43,611 nucleotides of DNA from Actinomadura kijaniata NBRC 14229 (GTDB taxonomy: Bacteria > Actinomycetota > Actinomycetes > Streptosporangiales > Streptosporangiaceae): assembly GCF_001552175.1 (NCBI RefSeq), contig NZ_BCQR01000038.1:1-43611 (forward strand), in the 5' to 3' direction. The position numbers were made by a program, and so were the translations under genes. The notes below the pieces were generated by a model. The model made no database searches, was not told the DNA's origin, and saw only the letters and a list, made by a program, of their open reading frames with translations. Below, one piece after another: positions 32,126-41,217 of the stretch. The stretch's first letter is position 1. Each line of letters starts with the position of its first letter.

Positions 32126-33154
32126 TCAGGAGGCGGGCAGCAGGCACACGGGGGCGGGCACCGCGACGGTCCCGCCCACCGGCGCCGGAACGCCGGTCTG
32201 CTCGTCCAGCCGGAACGTGCGCACGTCGCCCGCGTGCTGGTGCGCCACGTGCAGCCACGGGCCGTCCAGCACGAAGTCGCGCGGCCAGGACGCCCCGGTC
32301 GGCACGTCGGCGACCGGCTCCAGGCGCGCCCCGCCGTCCAGTACCCGGTGCGTGGTGACGACGTCGGCGCCCCGGGTGGAGGTGTAGACGAAGCGGCCGT
32401 CGCCGCCCAGCCGGATCGCCGCGCACAGCGATCCGGAGCCGGGGTCGCCCGCGGTCGCGGGCGACTCGGCGGTCACCTTCAGGTCGGCGTACGAGTCGCC
32501 CGGCGTCAGCACCAGGACGCGCGGCTCCAGCTCGGTCAGCAGGTACACGTGGCCGCCGGGACGCACGACCAGGTGGCGCGGGCCGTACCCGGCCGGGACC
32601 GGGATCTCGGCGACGGGCTCCAGGCCGCCGGGCGTGCGGCGGAAGGCCCGGACCAGGTCCGCGCCCAGGTCGACGCTCAGCACCGTGCCGTCCGGGGCCC
32701 ACGCGACGGCGTGCGCGTGCGGGCCCTCCTGACGGTCGGCGCGCGGGCCGCCGCCGCTCCCCCGGAAGAGCGCCGGGTCGCCGGTGAACGCGCCCGCGGC
32801 GTCCAGGCGCAGCGCGGCGACCGTCCCGGCGGTGTAGCTGGCCACCAGCAGCGTCGCGCCGTCCGGCGAGACGGCCAGGTGGCAGGGGTCGGCCGGAACG
32901 GCACGCGACCCCAGCGGACGCAGCCGCGCACCGTCCTCGACGGCGAACGCCGTGACCGACCCCTCGGCGTCCTCGCCGACCGCGTACAGCACCTCCAGCT
33001 CCGGGTGCGGGGCCAGGTAGGACGGGCTCGTCGCGCGCGCCGCGAGCACCGGGTCGCGCAGCGCGCCGTCCGGGCCGCGCCGCACCAGGTAGACGCCCTC
33101 GCCCGGTCCCATCGCGCCGGTGTAGGTCCCGACCCAGAAGCGCCGCTCGTCCAT
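32126..33154 (-). CDS. Lactonase-family seven-bladed beta-propeller (6-phosphogluconolactonase type)
   Basis: 342 residues. Start ATG 33154 (MDERRFWVGTYTG) is the typical N-terminus of the YbhE/Pgl lactonase family; the open frame upstream to 33421 is shadow. Repeated blade motifs are visible: PSYLAPHPELEVLYAVGE in outline, PCHLAVSPDGATLLVAS, GPHAHAVAWAPDG, GYGPRHLVVRPGG. HAHA and GPRH supply the residues conserved around the propeller centre. The family hydrolyses 6-phosphogluconolactone or related lactones. No signal peptide is seen. Its proximity to divergent glucose-6-phosphate isomerase fits a sugar-phosphate role, but the substrate is unproven. Confidence 0.86.
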   Translation of the reverse strand: MDERRFWVGTYTGAMGPGEGVYLVRRGPDGALRDPVLAARATSPSYLAPHPELEVLYAVGEDAEGSVTAFAVEDGARLRPLGSRAVPADPCHLAVSPDGATLLVASYTAGTVAALRLDAAGAFTGDPALFRGSGGGPRADRQEGPHAHAVAWAPDGTVLSVDLGADLVRAFRRTPGGLEPVAEIPVPAGYGPRHLVVRPGGHVYLLTELEPRVLVLTPGDSYADLKVTAESPATAGDPGSGSLCAAIRLGGDGRFVYTSTRGADVVTTHRVLDGGARLEPVADVPTGASWPRDFVLDGPWLHVAHQHAGDVRTFRLDEQTGVPAPVGGTVAVPAPVCLLPAS

Positions 33155-33245
33155 CCCCGCCCTCGCCTCCGCCGTTCCCGTGGTCCCCGGCCACTGTACG
33201 CGCACCGATGATCTTCGGGGACCGGTGATCGGCGCCGCGTTCGAC

Positions 33246-33298
33246 GCGCCCCGCGCGGGGTAGGGGCGTGCCGGGAAGACGGCGCGCCCCGCGCGGGT
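33246..33298. repeat. Pair of identical 15-bp palindromic-core repeats
   Basis: CGCGCCCCGCGCGGG occurs at 33246-33260 and again at 33284-33298, 38 bp apart, each containing the palindrome CCCGCGCGGG. Both lie in the 253-base gap between the lactonase and glucose-6-phosphate isomerase genes, which run divergently. They may be two binding sites on a common face of the helix or two independent hairpins. Confidence 0.6.
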
Positions 33299-33407
33299 TG
33301 GCGTCCATGCGAGCGAACGCCGAAATAAGATCGCCGCGGGGGCGTGAGGCAGTTCCTTCCCGGGGGCGCCGTCGGCGTTCGCCTGGCATGGCGAGGAGAA
33401 GAGGACC

Positions 33408-35054
33408 GTGACTGATATCACCGAGACCGCCGAGTGGTCCGCGCTGGCCGAACACCACGCCGAGGTGTCGGTCCGGCACCTGCGCGAGCTGTTCGCCGAG
33501 GACCCGGAGCGGGTCGGCCGGATGAACGTGACCGCCGCCGACCTGTACCTGGACTACTCCAAGCACCGCGTCACCGCCGAGACCGTGCGGCTGCTGACGG
33601 CGCTGGCGGGGGCCGCGGGGCTGCGCGAGCGGATCGAGGCGATGTTCACCGGCGAGCACATCAACGTCAGCGAGGACCGCGCGGTGCTGCACACCGCCCT
33701 GCGGCTGCCCCGCGACGCCCGGCTCGTCGTGGACGGCCAGGACGTGGTGCGCGACGTCCACGAGGTGCTCGACCGGATGGCCGCCTTCTCGGACCGCGTC
33801 CGGTCGGGGGAGTGGACCGGCCACACCGGCAAGCCGATCCGCACGGTCGTCAACATCGGCATCGGCGGCTCCGACCTCGGCCCCGCCATGGCCTACGAGG
33901 CCCTGCGCGACTACGCCGACGCGGGGATCACCGCCCGGTTCGTCTCCAACATCGACCCCGCCGACATCACCCGCGTGCTCGACGAGGTCGACCCCGAGCA
34001 GACGCTGTTCATCGTCGCCTCCAAGACCTTCGGCACGCTGGAGACCCTCACCAACGCCAAGGTGGCGCGGCAGTGGCTCGTCGAGCGGCTGGGCGACGAC
34101 AAGGCCGTGGCGCGGCACTTCGTGGCGGTGTCCACCAACGCCGAGCGTGTCGCCGGGTTCGGCATCGACACCGACAACATGTTCGGCTTCTGGGACTGGG
34201 TCGGCGGCCGCTACTCCTTCGACGGCGCCATCGGCCTGTCCCTGATGGTCGTCGTCGGGCCCGAGCGGTTCCGCGAGATGCTCGCCGGGTTCCACGCGAT
34301 GGACGAGCACTTCCGCACCGCGCCGTTCGAGGAGAACATGCCGGTGCTGATGGCGATGCTCGGCGTCTGGTACACCGACTTCTTCGGCGCCCAGACCCAC
34401 GCGGTGCTGCCCTACAGCCAGCGCCTGGCCCGCTTCCCGGCCTACCTCCAACAGCTCACCATGGAGTCCAACGGCAAGTCGGTGCGCGCCGACGGCGTCC
34501 CCGTCATCGCCCAGACCGGCGAGATCTTCTGGGGCGAGCCCGGCACCAACGGCCAGCACGCGTTCTACCAGCTGCTGCACCAGGGCACCCGGCTGGTCCC
34601 GGCCGACTTCATCGGCTTCGCCGAGCCGTTCCAGGACGCCGCCGCCGAGGGCGGGGAGGGCATGCACGACCTGCTCACCGCCAACCTGCTGGCGCAGACC
34701 TCGGCGCTGGCGTTCGGCAAGACCGCCGACGAGATCGCCGCCGAGGGCACCCCCGTCGCCGTCGTGCCGCACAAGGTGATGCCGGGCAACCGGCCCACCA
34801 GCACGATCCTCGCGCCGAAGCTGACGCCCTCGGTCCTCGGCCAGCTGGTCGCGCTGTACGAGCACATCACGTTCACGCAGGGCGTGGTGTGGGGCATCGA
34901 CTCGTTCGACCAGTGGGGCGTCGAGCTCGGCAAGGTGATGGCCAACCAGCTCACCCCGGCGCTGACCGAGGGGGAACCGCAGGACGGCGCGCCCGACCCG
35001 TCCACCGCCGCGCTCGTGCGGCGCTACCGCGCGCTGCGGGGCCGCCGGGTCTGA
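33408..35054 (+). CDS. pgi: Glucose-6-phosphate isomerase
   Basis: 548 residues, the usual bacterial length. GTG 33408 follows GGAGAAGAGG. Diagnostic segments are [48 protein letters not shown] and [11 protein letters not shown], with [20 protein letters not shown] in outline containing the catalytic Glu and His region. It interconverts glucose 6-phosphate and fructose 6-phosphate in the cytoplasm. Monocistronic: a hairpin follows and the upstream neighbour is divergent. It is intact and unremarkable apart from the paired repeats in the promoter region. Confidence 0.96.
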   Translation: MTDITETAEWSALAEHHAEVSVRHLRELFAEDPERVGRMNVTAADLYLDYSKHRVTAETVRLLTALAGAAGLRERIEAMFTGEHINVSEDRAVLHTALRLPRDARLVVDGQDVVRDVHEVLDRMAAFSDRVRSGEWTGHTGKPIRTVVNIGIGGSDLGPAMAYEALRDYADAGITARFVSNIDPADITRVLDEVDPEQTLFIVASKTFGTLETLTNAKVARQWLVERLGDDKAVARHFVAVSTNAERVAGFGIDTDNMFGFWDWVGGRYSFDGAIGLSLMVVVGPERFREMLAGFHAMDEHFRTAPFEENMPVLMAMLGVWYTDFFGAQTHAVLPYSQRLARFPAYLQQLTMESNGKSVRADGVPVIAQTGEIFWGEPGTNGQHAFYQLLHQGTRLVPADFIGFAEPFQDAAAEGGEGMHDLLTANLLAQTSALAFGKTADEIAAEGTPVAVVPHKVMPGNRPTSTILAPKLTPSVLGQLVALYEHITFTQGVVWGIDSFDQWGVELGKVMANQLTPALTEGEPQDGAPDPSTAALVRRYRALRGRRV

Positions 35055-35062
35055 CCCGCGCG

Positions 35063-35097
35063 GCCGGGGCGGGCGGTCAGGCGCCGCCCGCCCCGGC
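35063..35097. terminator. 14-bp hairpin with a stop codon in its loop
   Basis: A 14-bp perfect stem (35063-35076 with 35084-35097) encloses TCAGGCG; TCA 35077-35079 is the stop codon of the minus-strand hydrolase gene. It lies 9 bases after the glucose-6-phosphate isomerase stop and is a strong bidirectional terminator. Confidence 0.75.
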
Positions 35098-35898
35098 GTT
35101 GCGCACGAACGCCGACCACCGCGGGTCGCCGCAGTACCCGCAGCCGGGACCGAAGAACAGGGCCCTGGCCCGGGCGTCGCCGAGCAGCGTCGCGCGCAGC
35201 CACGCCGTCGTGGGCCCCCGGTACCCCCCGCCGTCCGCCAGCGGGGTGAAGTGGTCGGCGCCCCGCAGCTCGGCGTAGATCGCGGGCACCTGCCCGGCGG
35301 CGTCGAAGTACCGCCTGACCTCGGCGGGCGTCACGATCGAGTCCTTCTCCCCGGCCAGGAACAGCGCGGGCCCGCGCAGCCGCGCCCCGTCGGCCCGGCC
35401 GCCCGGCTGGATCGGGACGGCGGTCGCCACGCGCGGGTCGGCGGCGGCGTTGATCGCACCGGCCCCGCCCTGGGAGTGCCCGCTGGTCGCCACGCGCCGC
35501 AGGTCGATCCTCCCGCCCAGCGGGCCGGTCCCGGCGTCGCGCGCGGCCAGGACGTCGAGCCCGGCGAGCATCTCCCGGCCCGTCCCCGACATGGGGGTGT
35601 TGGCGGCGGCCACGACGAACCCGTGACCGGCCCAGTGCCGCAGCAGGCTCACATAGAACAGGGGGATGGCGGCGGTGCCGTTCCCCCACAGGATCACCGG
35701 CCGCCGTCCGGGGCCGGGGTGTTTCGGATAGAAGAGCGTGTGCGCCGGGAGGACCTCCACGGCGACCTCGTGCGGGCCGGGCCGGGACCAGTCCGGCTCC
35801 GCCGTCCGCGCGCCCGCCCGCGCGGGCACCGCGCCCACCAGGGCCAACGCGGTGACGACCGCGACTACCAGCGAGGACCAACGCGCGCGCACGGACAT
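35077..35898 (-). CDS. Secreted alpha/beta hydrolase
   Basis: 273 residues. ATG 35898 is preceded by GGAAGG at 7 bases. Residues 1-30 form a Sec signal peptide (basic start, hydrophobic core LVVAVVTALALVGAV, then PARAGA). The alpha/beta-hydrolase triad is visible as Ser142 in SGHSQGG, Asp186 in GEKDSIV and His216 in GADHFTP. The layout (oxyanion WGNGT, GHSQGG, GADHF) resembles dienelactone hydrolase/chlorophyllase/PETase-like enzymes, but the cutinase or polyester activity is not demonstrable. A CGYC pair near the C-terminus may form a disulphide. Extracellular esterase is the safest call. Confidence 0.84.
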   Translation of the reverse strand: MSVRARWSSLVVAVVTALALVGAVPARAGARTAEPDWSRPGPHEVAVEVLPAHTLFYPKHPGPGRRPVILWGNGTAAIPLFYVSLLRHWAGHGFVVAAANTPMSGTGREMLAGLDVLAARDAGTGPLGGRIDLRRVATSGHSQGGAGAINAAADPRVATAVPIQPGGRADGARLRGPALFLAGEKDSIVTPAEVRRYFDAAGQVPAIYAELRGADHFTPLADGGGYRGPTTAWLRATLLGDARARALFFGPGCGYCGDPRWSAFVRNAGAGGA

Positions 35899-36101
35899 CA
35901 CCACGCCTTCCGGGCGTCCCAGTGGTGACCGGAAGATAACCCCGCCCACCGCACCCGGCAAGATCCCCGCCCGCACCCGGCCACGTGCCCGGCCGCGCAT
36001 CCGGCCGCGTATCAGGGCATGGGGCGTCCACGGGGGCGGTCCGGTGCCGCCGCCGCGCGGGCGCGGCACCGGACGGGGTCAACGCGGTGACGACCGCGGG
36101 C

Positions 36102-36359
36102 TCAGCCGCGCGCGGTCTGCAGTCCGCCCTCGGCCCAGCCCTGGGTCTCGAGCAGCGCCCGGAACTCCGGGAAGGAGATCAGCCCGTCGCGGTTGGTGTC
36201 GGCCTTCTCGAAGCGGTCCTGCACCTCCGCCTTGGACCAGGACATCCCGAGGCTGTCCAGGACCAGGGTGAACTCCATCAGGTCGAGTTGCTCGTCACCG
36301 CCGAGGTCGGCCCGCGCGAACACGGCAAGAAGATCGCCCTCGGTCGGCTTGGTGGTCAT
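36102..36359 (-). CDS. Small EF-hand calcium-binding protein
   Basis: 85 residues with two EF-hand units. The second loop is canonical: DTNRDGLISFPEF (acidic at positions 1, 3, 5 and 12). The first, DLGGDEQLDLMEF, deviates: position 3 is Gly. AAGGAG precedes ATG 36359 on the minus strand. Single-domain EF-hand proteins of ~70-85 residues occur in actinomycetes; the known ones buffer or sense calcium. No signal peptide; cytoplasmic. The gene stands alone between the hydrolase and a small charged-protein gene. Confidence 0.85.
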   Translation of the reverse strand: MTTKPTEGDLLAVFARADLGGDEQLDLMEFTLVLDSLGMSWSKAEVQDRFEKADTNRDGLISFPEFRALLETQGWAEGGLQTARG

Positions 36360-36487
36360 CTCACTCCTTGTGTCAGTCCGAATGTGCCCGCATCATGCCA
36401 TAAGGGAATGGCGGATCACGGAGAGAAACGCCGCCGCGACCGCGCCGGTTCCCACCGGCGGCCGGCCACCGCGGATTTCCCCGCCGT

Positions 36488-36691
36488 TCATTTGTCCTCC
36501 GGCTCCACCTGGGGCGCCTCGGCGGGGCCGTGCCCCTCGCTCTCGCGCTGCCGCACGGGCTCGGGCCGGAACTCGAACGTCACGTCGCCCTCGCCCCCGC
36601 CGCCGGGGCCCACGTCGCCGCGCGGTCCCTCGCGCCGCGCGGCCTCGTCCTCCTCCGCCCGCCGGCCGGGGTGTTCGTTCTTTTCGCTCAT
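36488..36691 (-). CDS. Small charged, probably disordered protein
   Basis: 67 residues, about a third of which are Glu or Arg, with a Gly run (GPGGGGEGD) and no hydrophobic core. ATG 36691 is preceded by a GGGGGG ribosome-site-like run. I do not recognise it. The composition suggests an intrinsically disordered protein; the support is only the start signal, codon bias and neighbourhood, so it could be spurious. Confidence 0.45.
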   Translation of the reverse strand: MSEKNEHPGRRAEEDEAARREGPRGDVGPGGGGEGDVTFEFRPEPVRQRESEGHGPAEAPQVEPEDK

Positions 36692-37014
36692 GTCGCCCCC
36701 CTGCCCACGAATGCCGAGGTCATGCCGGTCGGGAGGAACCTCGCACCGCCCCTCCGCGCCTTCCGTTCACACGGTGGGAAAGGCGTGAAGCCAGGGAAAC
36801 ACCGCCGGTGAACCGAGGGGACAACGCGTTCCCAACATCATCGGTCGGCGCCGGGAACCTTTCCGGAAGAAGGGTCCCGAAGGAGGGCCGCGCCGGACGC
36901 GCCGGGCCGTACCGTCCCGGAAAATATGATCATTTTGGTCCGTGGAACGTGCCTTCCAGCGCATCGCCGGGTTATCGTCGCGACACCCGCCGTTGGCCTC
37001 ACCGTGGAGGCGCC
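36692..37014 (+). promoter_or_regulatory. 323-base gap with the probable promoter of the sugar-uptake operon
   Basis: No gene is supported. The only AT-rich patch is AAAATATGATCATTTT (36921-36936): it contains TATGAT (36925-36930), a near-perfect -10, embedded in AAAAT/ATTTT arms around ATGATC. No good -35 (36902-36907 is CCGGGC) is seen, so an activator may be needed. A transcription start near 36937 would leave a ~78-base leader before GTG 37015, ending in GGAGG. Confidence 0.5.
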
Positions 37015-38151
37015 GTGACCCAGACCGCGGACGCGCGCCCGGCCGTGCCGGAGCCGTCACTGGACGACCCCTGCCCCGAGCGCGAGCCCGCCGGCGAACG
37101 GCTGCACGAGGGCCGGACCGGGCTGGACGTGTTCCTGTCCGGCCGGGTCTTCATGGACATGATCTTCACGGGGCTGCCGGGGCTGCCGCCGCCCGGCACC
37201 GAGATCGTCACCGACGGCCTCGGCTCGGCCCCCGGCGGGGTGGCCAACATCGCGGTCGCGATGAGCCGCCTCGGCCTGCGGGTCGGGCTGGCCGCGCCGT
37301 TCGGCGACGACCTGTTCGGCTCCTACCTGTGGCGGACCCTCGCCGTCCAGGAGGGCGTGGACCTCAGCCGGTCCCGGCTGGTCCCGGACTGGGCGACGCC
37401 GGTGACGGTGTCGATGGCCTACGACGCCGACCGCAGCATGGTCACCTACGAGCGCCCCGCGCCCGTCGGCGAGGACGACCTGGTCGGCGGGGACCCGCCG
37501 GACGCGCGGGCCTGCTTCGTCGACGTGGACCGTCCGGTCCCCGGCTGGGCCCGCGCGATGCGGAGCCGGGGCGCGACCGTCTTCGCCGACCTCGGCTGGG
37601 ACCCCACCGGCGCCTGGTCGGCGGAGGTCCTGGACCGGCTGGAGCACGTGGACGTGTTCCTGCCCAACGCCGTGGAGGCCATGGCCTACACCCGCACCGG
37701 CACCCCCGAGGACGCCGCCCGCGCCCTCGCCGAGCGGCTGCCGGTCGTGGTCGTCAAACGCGGCCCTCGGGGCGCGGTGGCGATCGACTCGCGCACCGGG
37801 GAGCGGGCCGAGACCGACGCGCTGCCGGTGCGGGCGCTGGACGCCACCGGGGCCGGGGACGTGTTCGCCGCCGGGTTCGTGTTCGCGACCCTGGCGGAGC
37901 TGCCGCTGCCCGAGCGCCTGCGGTTCGCCAACCTGTGCGCGGGCCTGTCGGTGCGCCACCGCAGCGGATCGCTGGGATCGCCGTGCTGGGGGGAGATCGC
38001 GGCGTTCGGCGAGTCGGGCGAGGTGCCCGAGTCGGTCCTGGCCGAGTACGCGTTCGTGATCCCGTTCATCCCCGACGCGGCCGCCGACACGGTCGTGCGC
38101 GCCGAGCCCACCCTGCGAAGGGAACCGCCGACACCCCGAAGGGAACCGTAG
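37015..38151 (+). CDS. PfkB-family carbohydrate kinase
   Basis: 378 residues from GTG 37015 with GGAGG 6 bases upstream. After a ~40-residue charged leader, the ribokinase fold starts DVFLSGRVFMDMIF; GGVANIAVAMSRLG is the sugar-binding Gly motif and DATGAGDVFAAGF the catalytic Asp/anion hole. Its sugar is unknown: heading an ABC importer operon, it probably phosphorylates the imported sugar. The C-terminus ends in a duplicated RREPPTPRREP made by a repeated CGAAGGGAACCG. That repeat also supplies the ribosome site for the next gene, which begins directly after its TAG stop. Confidence 0.88.
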   Translation: MTQTADARPAVPEPSLDDPCPEREPAGERLHEGRTGLDVFLSGRVFMDMIFTGLPGLPPPGTEIVTDGLGSAPGGVANIAVAMSRLGLRVGLAAPFGDDLFGSYLWRTLAVQEGVDLSRSRLVPDWATPVTVSMAYDADRSMVTYERPAPVGEDDLVGGDPPDARACFVDVDRPVPGWARAMRSRGATVFADLGWDPTGAWSAEVLDRLEHVDVFLPNAVEAMAYTRTGTPEDAARALAERLPVVVVKRGPRGAVAIDSRTGERAETDALPVRALDATGAGDVFAAGFVFATLAELPLPERLRFANLCAGLSVRHRSGSLGSPCWGEIAAFGESGEVPESVLAEYAFVIPFIPDAAADTVVRAEPTLRREPPTPRREP

Positions 38152-39513
38152 ATGCAGACACCGGTCGGGCGGAGGACGCTGCTGGGAACCGCCGTGCTGG
38201 GGGCCGCCGCGCTGGCGGCCGCGGCGTGCGCGCCGGGCGGGGGAGGGGACCGGCCCGCCGCCCGGACGCCCGCATCGGTGAGCACCGACGTGGCGAAGGC
38301 GGGGAACGTGACGCTCACCGTCTGGGACCAGGAGGTCCAGGGCGGCCAGCGGCGGCAGATCGAGAAGCTGAACGCCGCGTTCCAGACGAAGTACCCCAAC
38401 GTCAGGATCAACCGGGTGGCGCGGTCGTTCACCGACCTGCAGAAGACGCTGCGCCTGGCGCTGTCGGGCGGCAACCCGCCCGACGTCGTGCAGGCCAACC
38501 AGGGCTACGCCGCGATGGGCCAGTTCGTCAAGGCCGGGATGCTGCTGTCCCTCAAGCCCTACGACCAGGTCTACGGCTGGACCAAGCGCTACCCCAAGGG
38601 CCTCACCGACCTCAACAGCGTCACCCCCGACGGAAGGTCGATCGGGTCGGGCGACCTGTACGGGCTGTCCCTCAACGGCGAGATCGTCGGCGTCTACTAC
38701 AACAAGGACAAGCTGGCCGAGATCGGTGTGCAGCCGCCGAAGACGTGGGACGAGTTCGAACAGGCGCTCGCCACCGCCAAGAGCAGGGGCGAGCAGCCGC
38801 TGGCGTTCGGGAACCTGGAGAAGCTGCCCGGCATCCAGCTCTACGGCGTCGTCCAGGACCAGCTCACCGGTAAGGACAAGGTCCGCGACCTGGTGTTCGG
38901 GCGCGGCGGCGCCTGGACCGACGGGCCCAACGTCCAGGCCGCGCAGAAACTCGCCGACTGGGCGAGGCAGGGTTACCTCAACAAGGACGCCAACGCCGTC
39001 AAGTGGGACGACACCCCCGTCGACTTCGCCAGGGGGCGGGGCGTGTTCATGATCGGCGGCACCTGGTGGGCCGCCGACCTCCACGACCGGATGAAGGACA
39101 GGGTCGGGTTCATGGCCCCGCCCCCGCGGCAGGCGGGAGCGCCGCCCACCACGATGGGCGGCGAGAGCCTGCCGTTCTCCATCACCGCCAAGTCGAGGCA
39201 CCCCGACGTGGCCGCCGCCTACATCAACTTCATCACCTCGCCCGAGGCGATGGACGTGTCCGTCGAGACCGGCAACCTGCCCGTCCTGAAACCGCCGACC
39301 AGGCAACCCGCCGAACCGGTGATGAAGGACATCGCCGCCGCCTGGGACGCGCTCAGCAGGGGCGACGGGATCACCCCCTACCTCGACTACGCCACGCCCA
39401 CCTTCGGCGACGCGTTCGGCGGCCCCCTCCAGGAGCTGGTCGCGGGCCGCACCACGGCGGACAGGGCCATGCAGGCCGCGCAGAAGGACTACACGACCTT
39501 CCTGAAGAAGTGA
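38152..39513 (+). CDS. Sugar ABC transporter substrate-binding lipoprotein (family 1)
   Basis: 453 residues. The N-terminus GRRTLLGTAVLGAAALAAAACAPG has a twin-Arg start and a lipobox (Cys26), so it is an outer-face lipoprotein. The mature part is a solute-binding family 1 protein: NVTLTVWDQEVQGGQRRQ in outline, LSGGNPPDVVQANQG, GLSLNGEIVGVYYNKD, KTWDEFEQAL, GGESLPFSITAKSRHPD. Arginine codons are unusual: 11 of 26 are AGG. It delivers an oligosaccharide or glycoside to the two permeases that follow. The permease GTG overlaps the stop. Confidence 0.91.
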   Translation: MQTPVGRRTLLGTAVLGAAALAAAACAPGGGGDRPAARTPASVSTDVAKAGNVTLTVWDQEVQGGQRRQIEKLNAAFQTKYPNVRINRVARSFTDLQKTLRLALSGGNPPDVVQANQGYAAMGQFVKAGMLLSLKPYDQVYGWTKRYPKGLTDLNSVTPDGRSIGSGDLYGLSLNGEIVGVYYNKDKLAEIGVQPPKTWDEFEQALATAKSRGEQPLAFGNLEKLPGIQLYGVVQDQLTGKDKVRDLVFGRGGAWTDGPNVQAAQKLADWARQGYLNKDANAVKWDDTPVDFARGRGVFMIGGTWWAADLHDRMKDRVGFMAPPPRQAGAPPTTMGGESLPFSITAKSRHPDVAAAYINFITSPEAMDVSVETGNLPVLKPPTRQPAEPVMKDIAAAWDALSRGDGITPYLDYATPTFGDAFGGPLQELVAGRTTADRAMQAAQKDYTTFLKK

Positions 39514-40421
39514 CCCCGCCGCGCGGGAAGGGGCGCCCGCCCGGAGCGCCCCGGAACATCGGATGGCTGTACGTCCTGCCCGCCCTGCTGGTCTACGCGG
39601 CGTTCCTGGTGTGGCCGGTGATCCGCGGGGTGTGGTTCTCGCTGTACGAGTGGGACGGCCTCGGCACGGGCACCTGGGCGGGCCTGTCCAACTACGCCCG
39701 GGTGGCGACCGACGCGTCGCTGCGCGGCGCGTTCGGCCACGCCCTGGTCCTGGTCGTCTTCTACGCGGTCATCCCGTGCCTGCTGGCGTTCGTGCTGGTC
39801 GCGGCGGTGTCCCGGACGCGGGTGCGGGGGCTGGCGTTCTTCCGGACGGTGCTGTTCCTGCCCCAGGTGATCGCGATGGTCGCGGTCGCGGTGGCCTGGC
39901 AGTGGATGTACTCGCCGGACGGCCCGGTCAACGGCTTCCTGCGGCTGCTGCACACGCTCGGCCTGCCCGACTGGTCGCGCGGCTGGCTCGGCGACTTCGA
40001 CCTGGCGCTCCCGGCGGTCGGGCTGGTCGGCACGTGGGTGGAGGTCGGGCTGGCGATGGTGCTGTTCCTGGCGGGCGTCCAGAAGATCCCCCGCGAGCTG
40101 TACGAGGCCGCGCGGATCGACGGGGCCGGGCCGGTCGCCGAGTTCCGCGCCGTCACCCTGCCGGGCCTGCGCCGGGAGCTGGGCGTGGCGCTGACGCTCA
40201 CCTCGGTCGCGGCGCTGCGCAACTTCGACCTGGTGTACGTCACCACCAAGGGCGGGCCGGGCGAGGCCACCAAGGTCCCCGCCTACGAGGTGTACCACCG
40301 CACGTTCGAGACCGGGGAGGTCGGCCTGGCCTGCGCGATCGGCGTGACGCTGGCGGCGCTGGTGTTCGCGCTGACCGCCGGGATCAGCCGCCTGGCCGAG
40401 GGGCGGAGGGGGGCCGCGTGA
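39510..40421 (+). CDS. Sugar ABC transporter permease (MalF type)
   Basis: 303 residues from GTG 39510. Six hydrophobic helices are visible (WLYVLPALLVYAAFLVWPV, then LVVFYAVIPCLLAFVLV and so on). The ATPase-coupling EAA loop is EAARIDGAGPVAEFRAVTLP, the standard form. It is coupled to the binding protein and the second permease by GTGA overlaps. No ATPase gene is in the window; as is usual in actinobacteria a shared MsiK-like ATPase elsewhere probably energises it. Confidence 0.92.
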   Translation: MTPPRGKGRPPGAPRNIGWLYVLPALLVYAAFLVWPVIRGVWFSLYEWDGLGTGTWAGLSNYARVATDASLRGAFGHALVLVVFYAVIPCLLAFVLVAAVSRTRVRGLAFFRTVLFLPQVIAMVAVAVAWQWMYSPDGPVNGFLRLLHTLGLPDWSRGWLGDFDLALPAVGLVGTWVEVGLAMVLFLAGVQKIPRELYEAARIDGAGPVAEFRAVTLPGLRRELGVALTLTSVAALRNFDLVYVTTKGGPGEATKVPAYEVYHRTFETGEVGLACAIGVTLAALVFALTAGISRLAEGRRGAA

Positions 40422-41209
40422 TCGGGACCCGGGAACGCGTCCTCAACTACGCCATCCTCGTGGCGTTCGCGTTCGTCGCGCTGTTCCCGCTGGTCGGCGC
40501 GGTGCAGCAGGCGCTGCACCTGCCCGACCTCGACCTGTCGGCGTTCCAGCGGGCGTGGCGGGACGGCCACTTCGGCACCTACCTGCGCAACAGCGTGATC
40601 GTCACGACGGTCACCGTCGCGCTGGCGACCGTGCTGTCGATCATGGCGGGGTACGCGCTGGGCACGCTGGAGTTCCGCGGCTCGGGCGCGCTGTTCCTGC
40701 TGTTCCTGGCCGGGCTGACCGTCCCGACCGAGACCGTGGTGGTGCCGCTGTACTTCGACCTGCGGACGCTGGGCCTCGACAACACCTACGCCGGGGTGAT
40801 CCTGCCGCAGGTCGCGCAGTCGGTGGCGTTCGGGTCGTTCTGGATGCGCGCCTACTTCCGCAGCGTGCCCCGCGCCCTGCTGGACGCGGCCCGCGTCGAC
40901 GGCGCGTCCAGCTGGACCACGCTGTGGCGGGTCCTGGTGCCGATGGGCCGCCCCGCCGTCCTCACCATGGTCCTGCTGGTCGCGATGTGGACCTGGAACG
41001 AGTTCCTGCTGCCGCTGGTGGTGCTGAACTCCGCCGAGGACCTGCGCACCGCGCCGCTCGGCCTGTCGTTCTTCCAGGGCGCGCACCAGACCGACTACAC
41101 GCTGCTCACCGCCGGAGCGCTGATCATCGCCGCGCCGATCGTCGTGCTGTACGTCTTCCTCCAGCGCCACTTCATCACCGGGATGCTTTCGGGGGCCGTC
41201 AAGGAGTAG
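40418..41209 (+). CDS. Sugar ABC transporter permease (MalG type)
   Basis: 263 residues from GTG 40418, overlapping the upstream stop. Six helices with the EAA-type loop AARVDGASSWTTLWRVLVPM. LALGTLEFRGSG-like and VVPLYFDLRTLGLDNTYAGV segments are typical of MalG/UgpE-type subunits. It pairs with the permease upstream. The stop (TAG) is followed 8 bases later by the ATG of the secreted deacetylase, so all five genes are probably one transcript. Confidence 0.92.
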   Translation: MIGTRERVLNYAILVAFAFVALFPLVGAVQQALHLPDLDLSAFQRAWRDGHFGTYLRNSVIVTTVTVALATVLSIMAGYALGTLEFRGSGALFLLFLAGLTVPTETVVVPLYFDLRTLGLDNTYAGVILPQVAQSVAFGSFWMRAYFRSVPRALLDAARVDGASSWTTLWRVLVPMGRPAVLTMVLLVAMWTWNEFLLPLVVLNSAEDLRTAPLGLSFFQGAHQTDYTLLTAGALIIAAPIVVLYVFLQRHFITGMLSGAVKE

Positions 41210-41217
41210 GAGTCACC

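Noticed and set aside
33246..33298. CRISPR or mobile-element repeat array
   Set aside because: Only two short 15-bp repeats, no spacer series, no Cas genes or transposase anywhere in the window.
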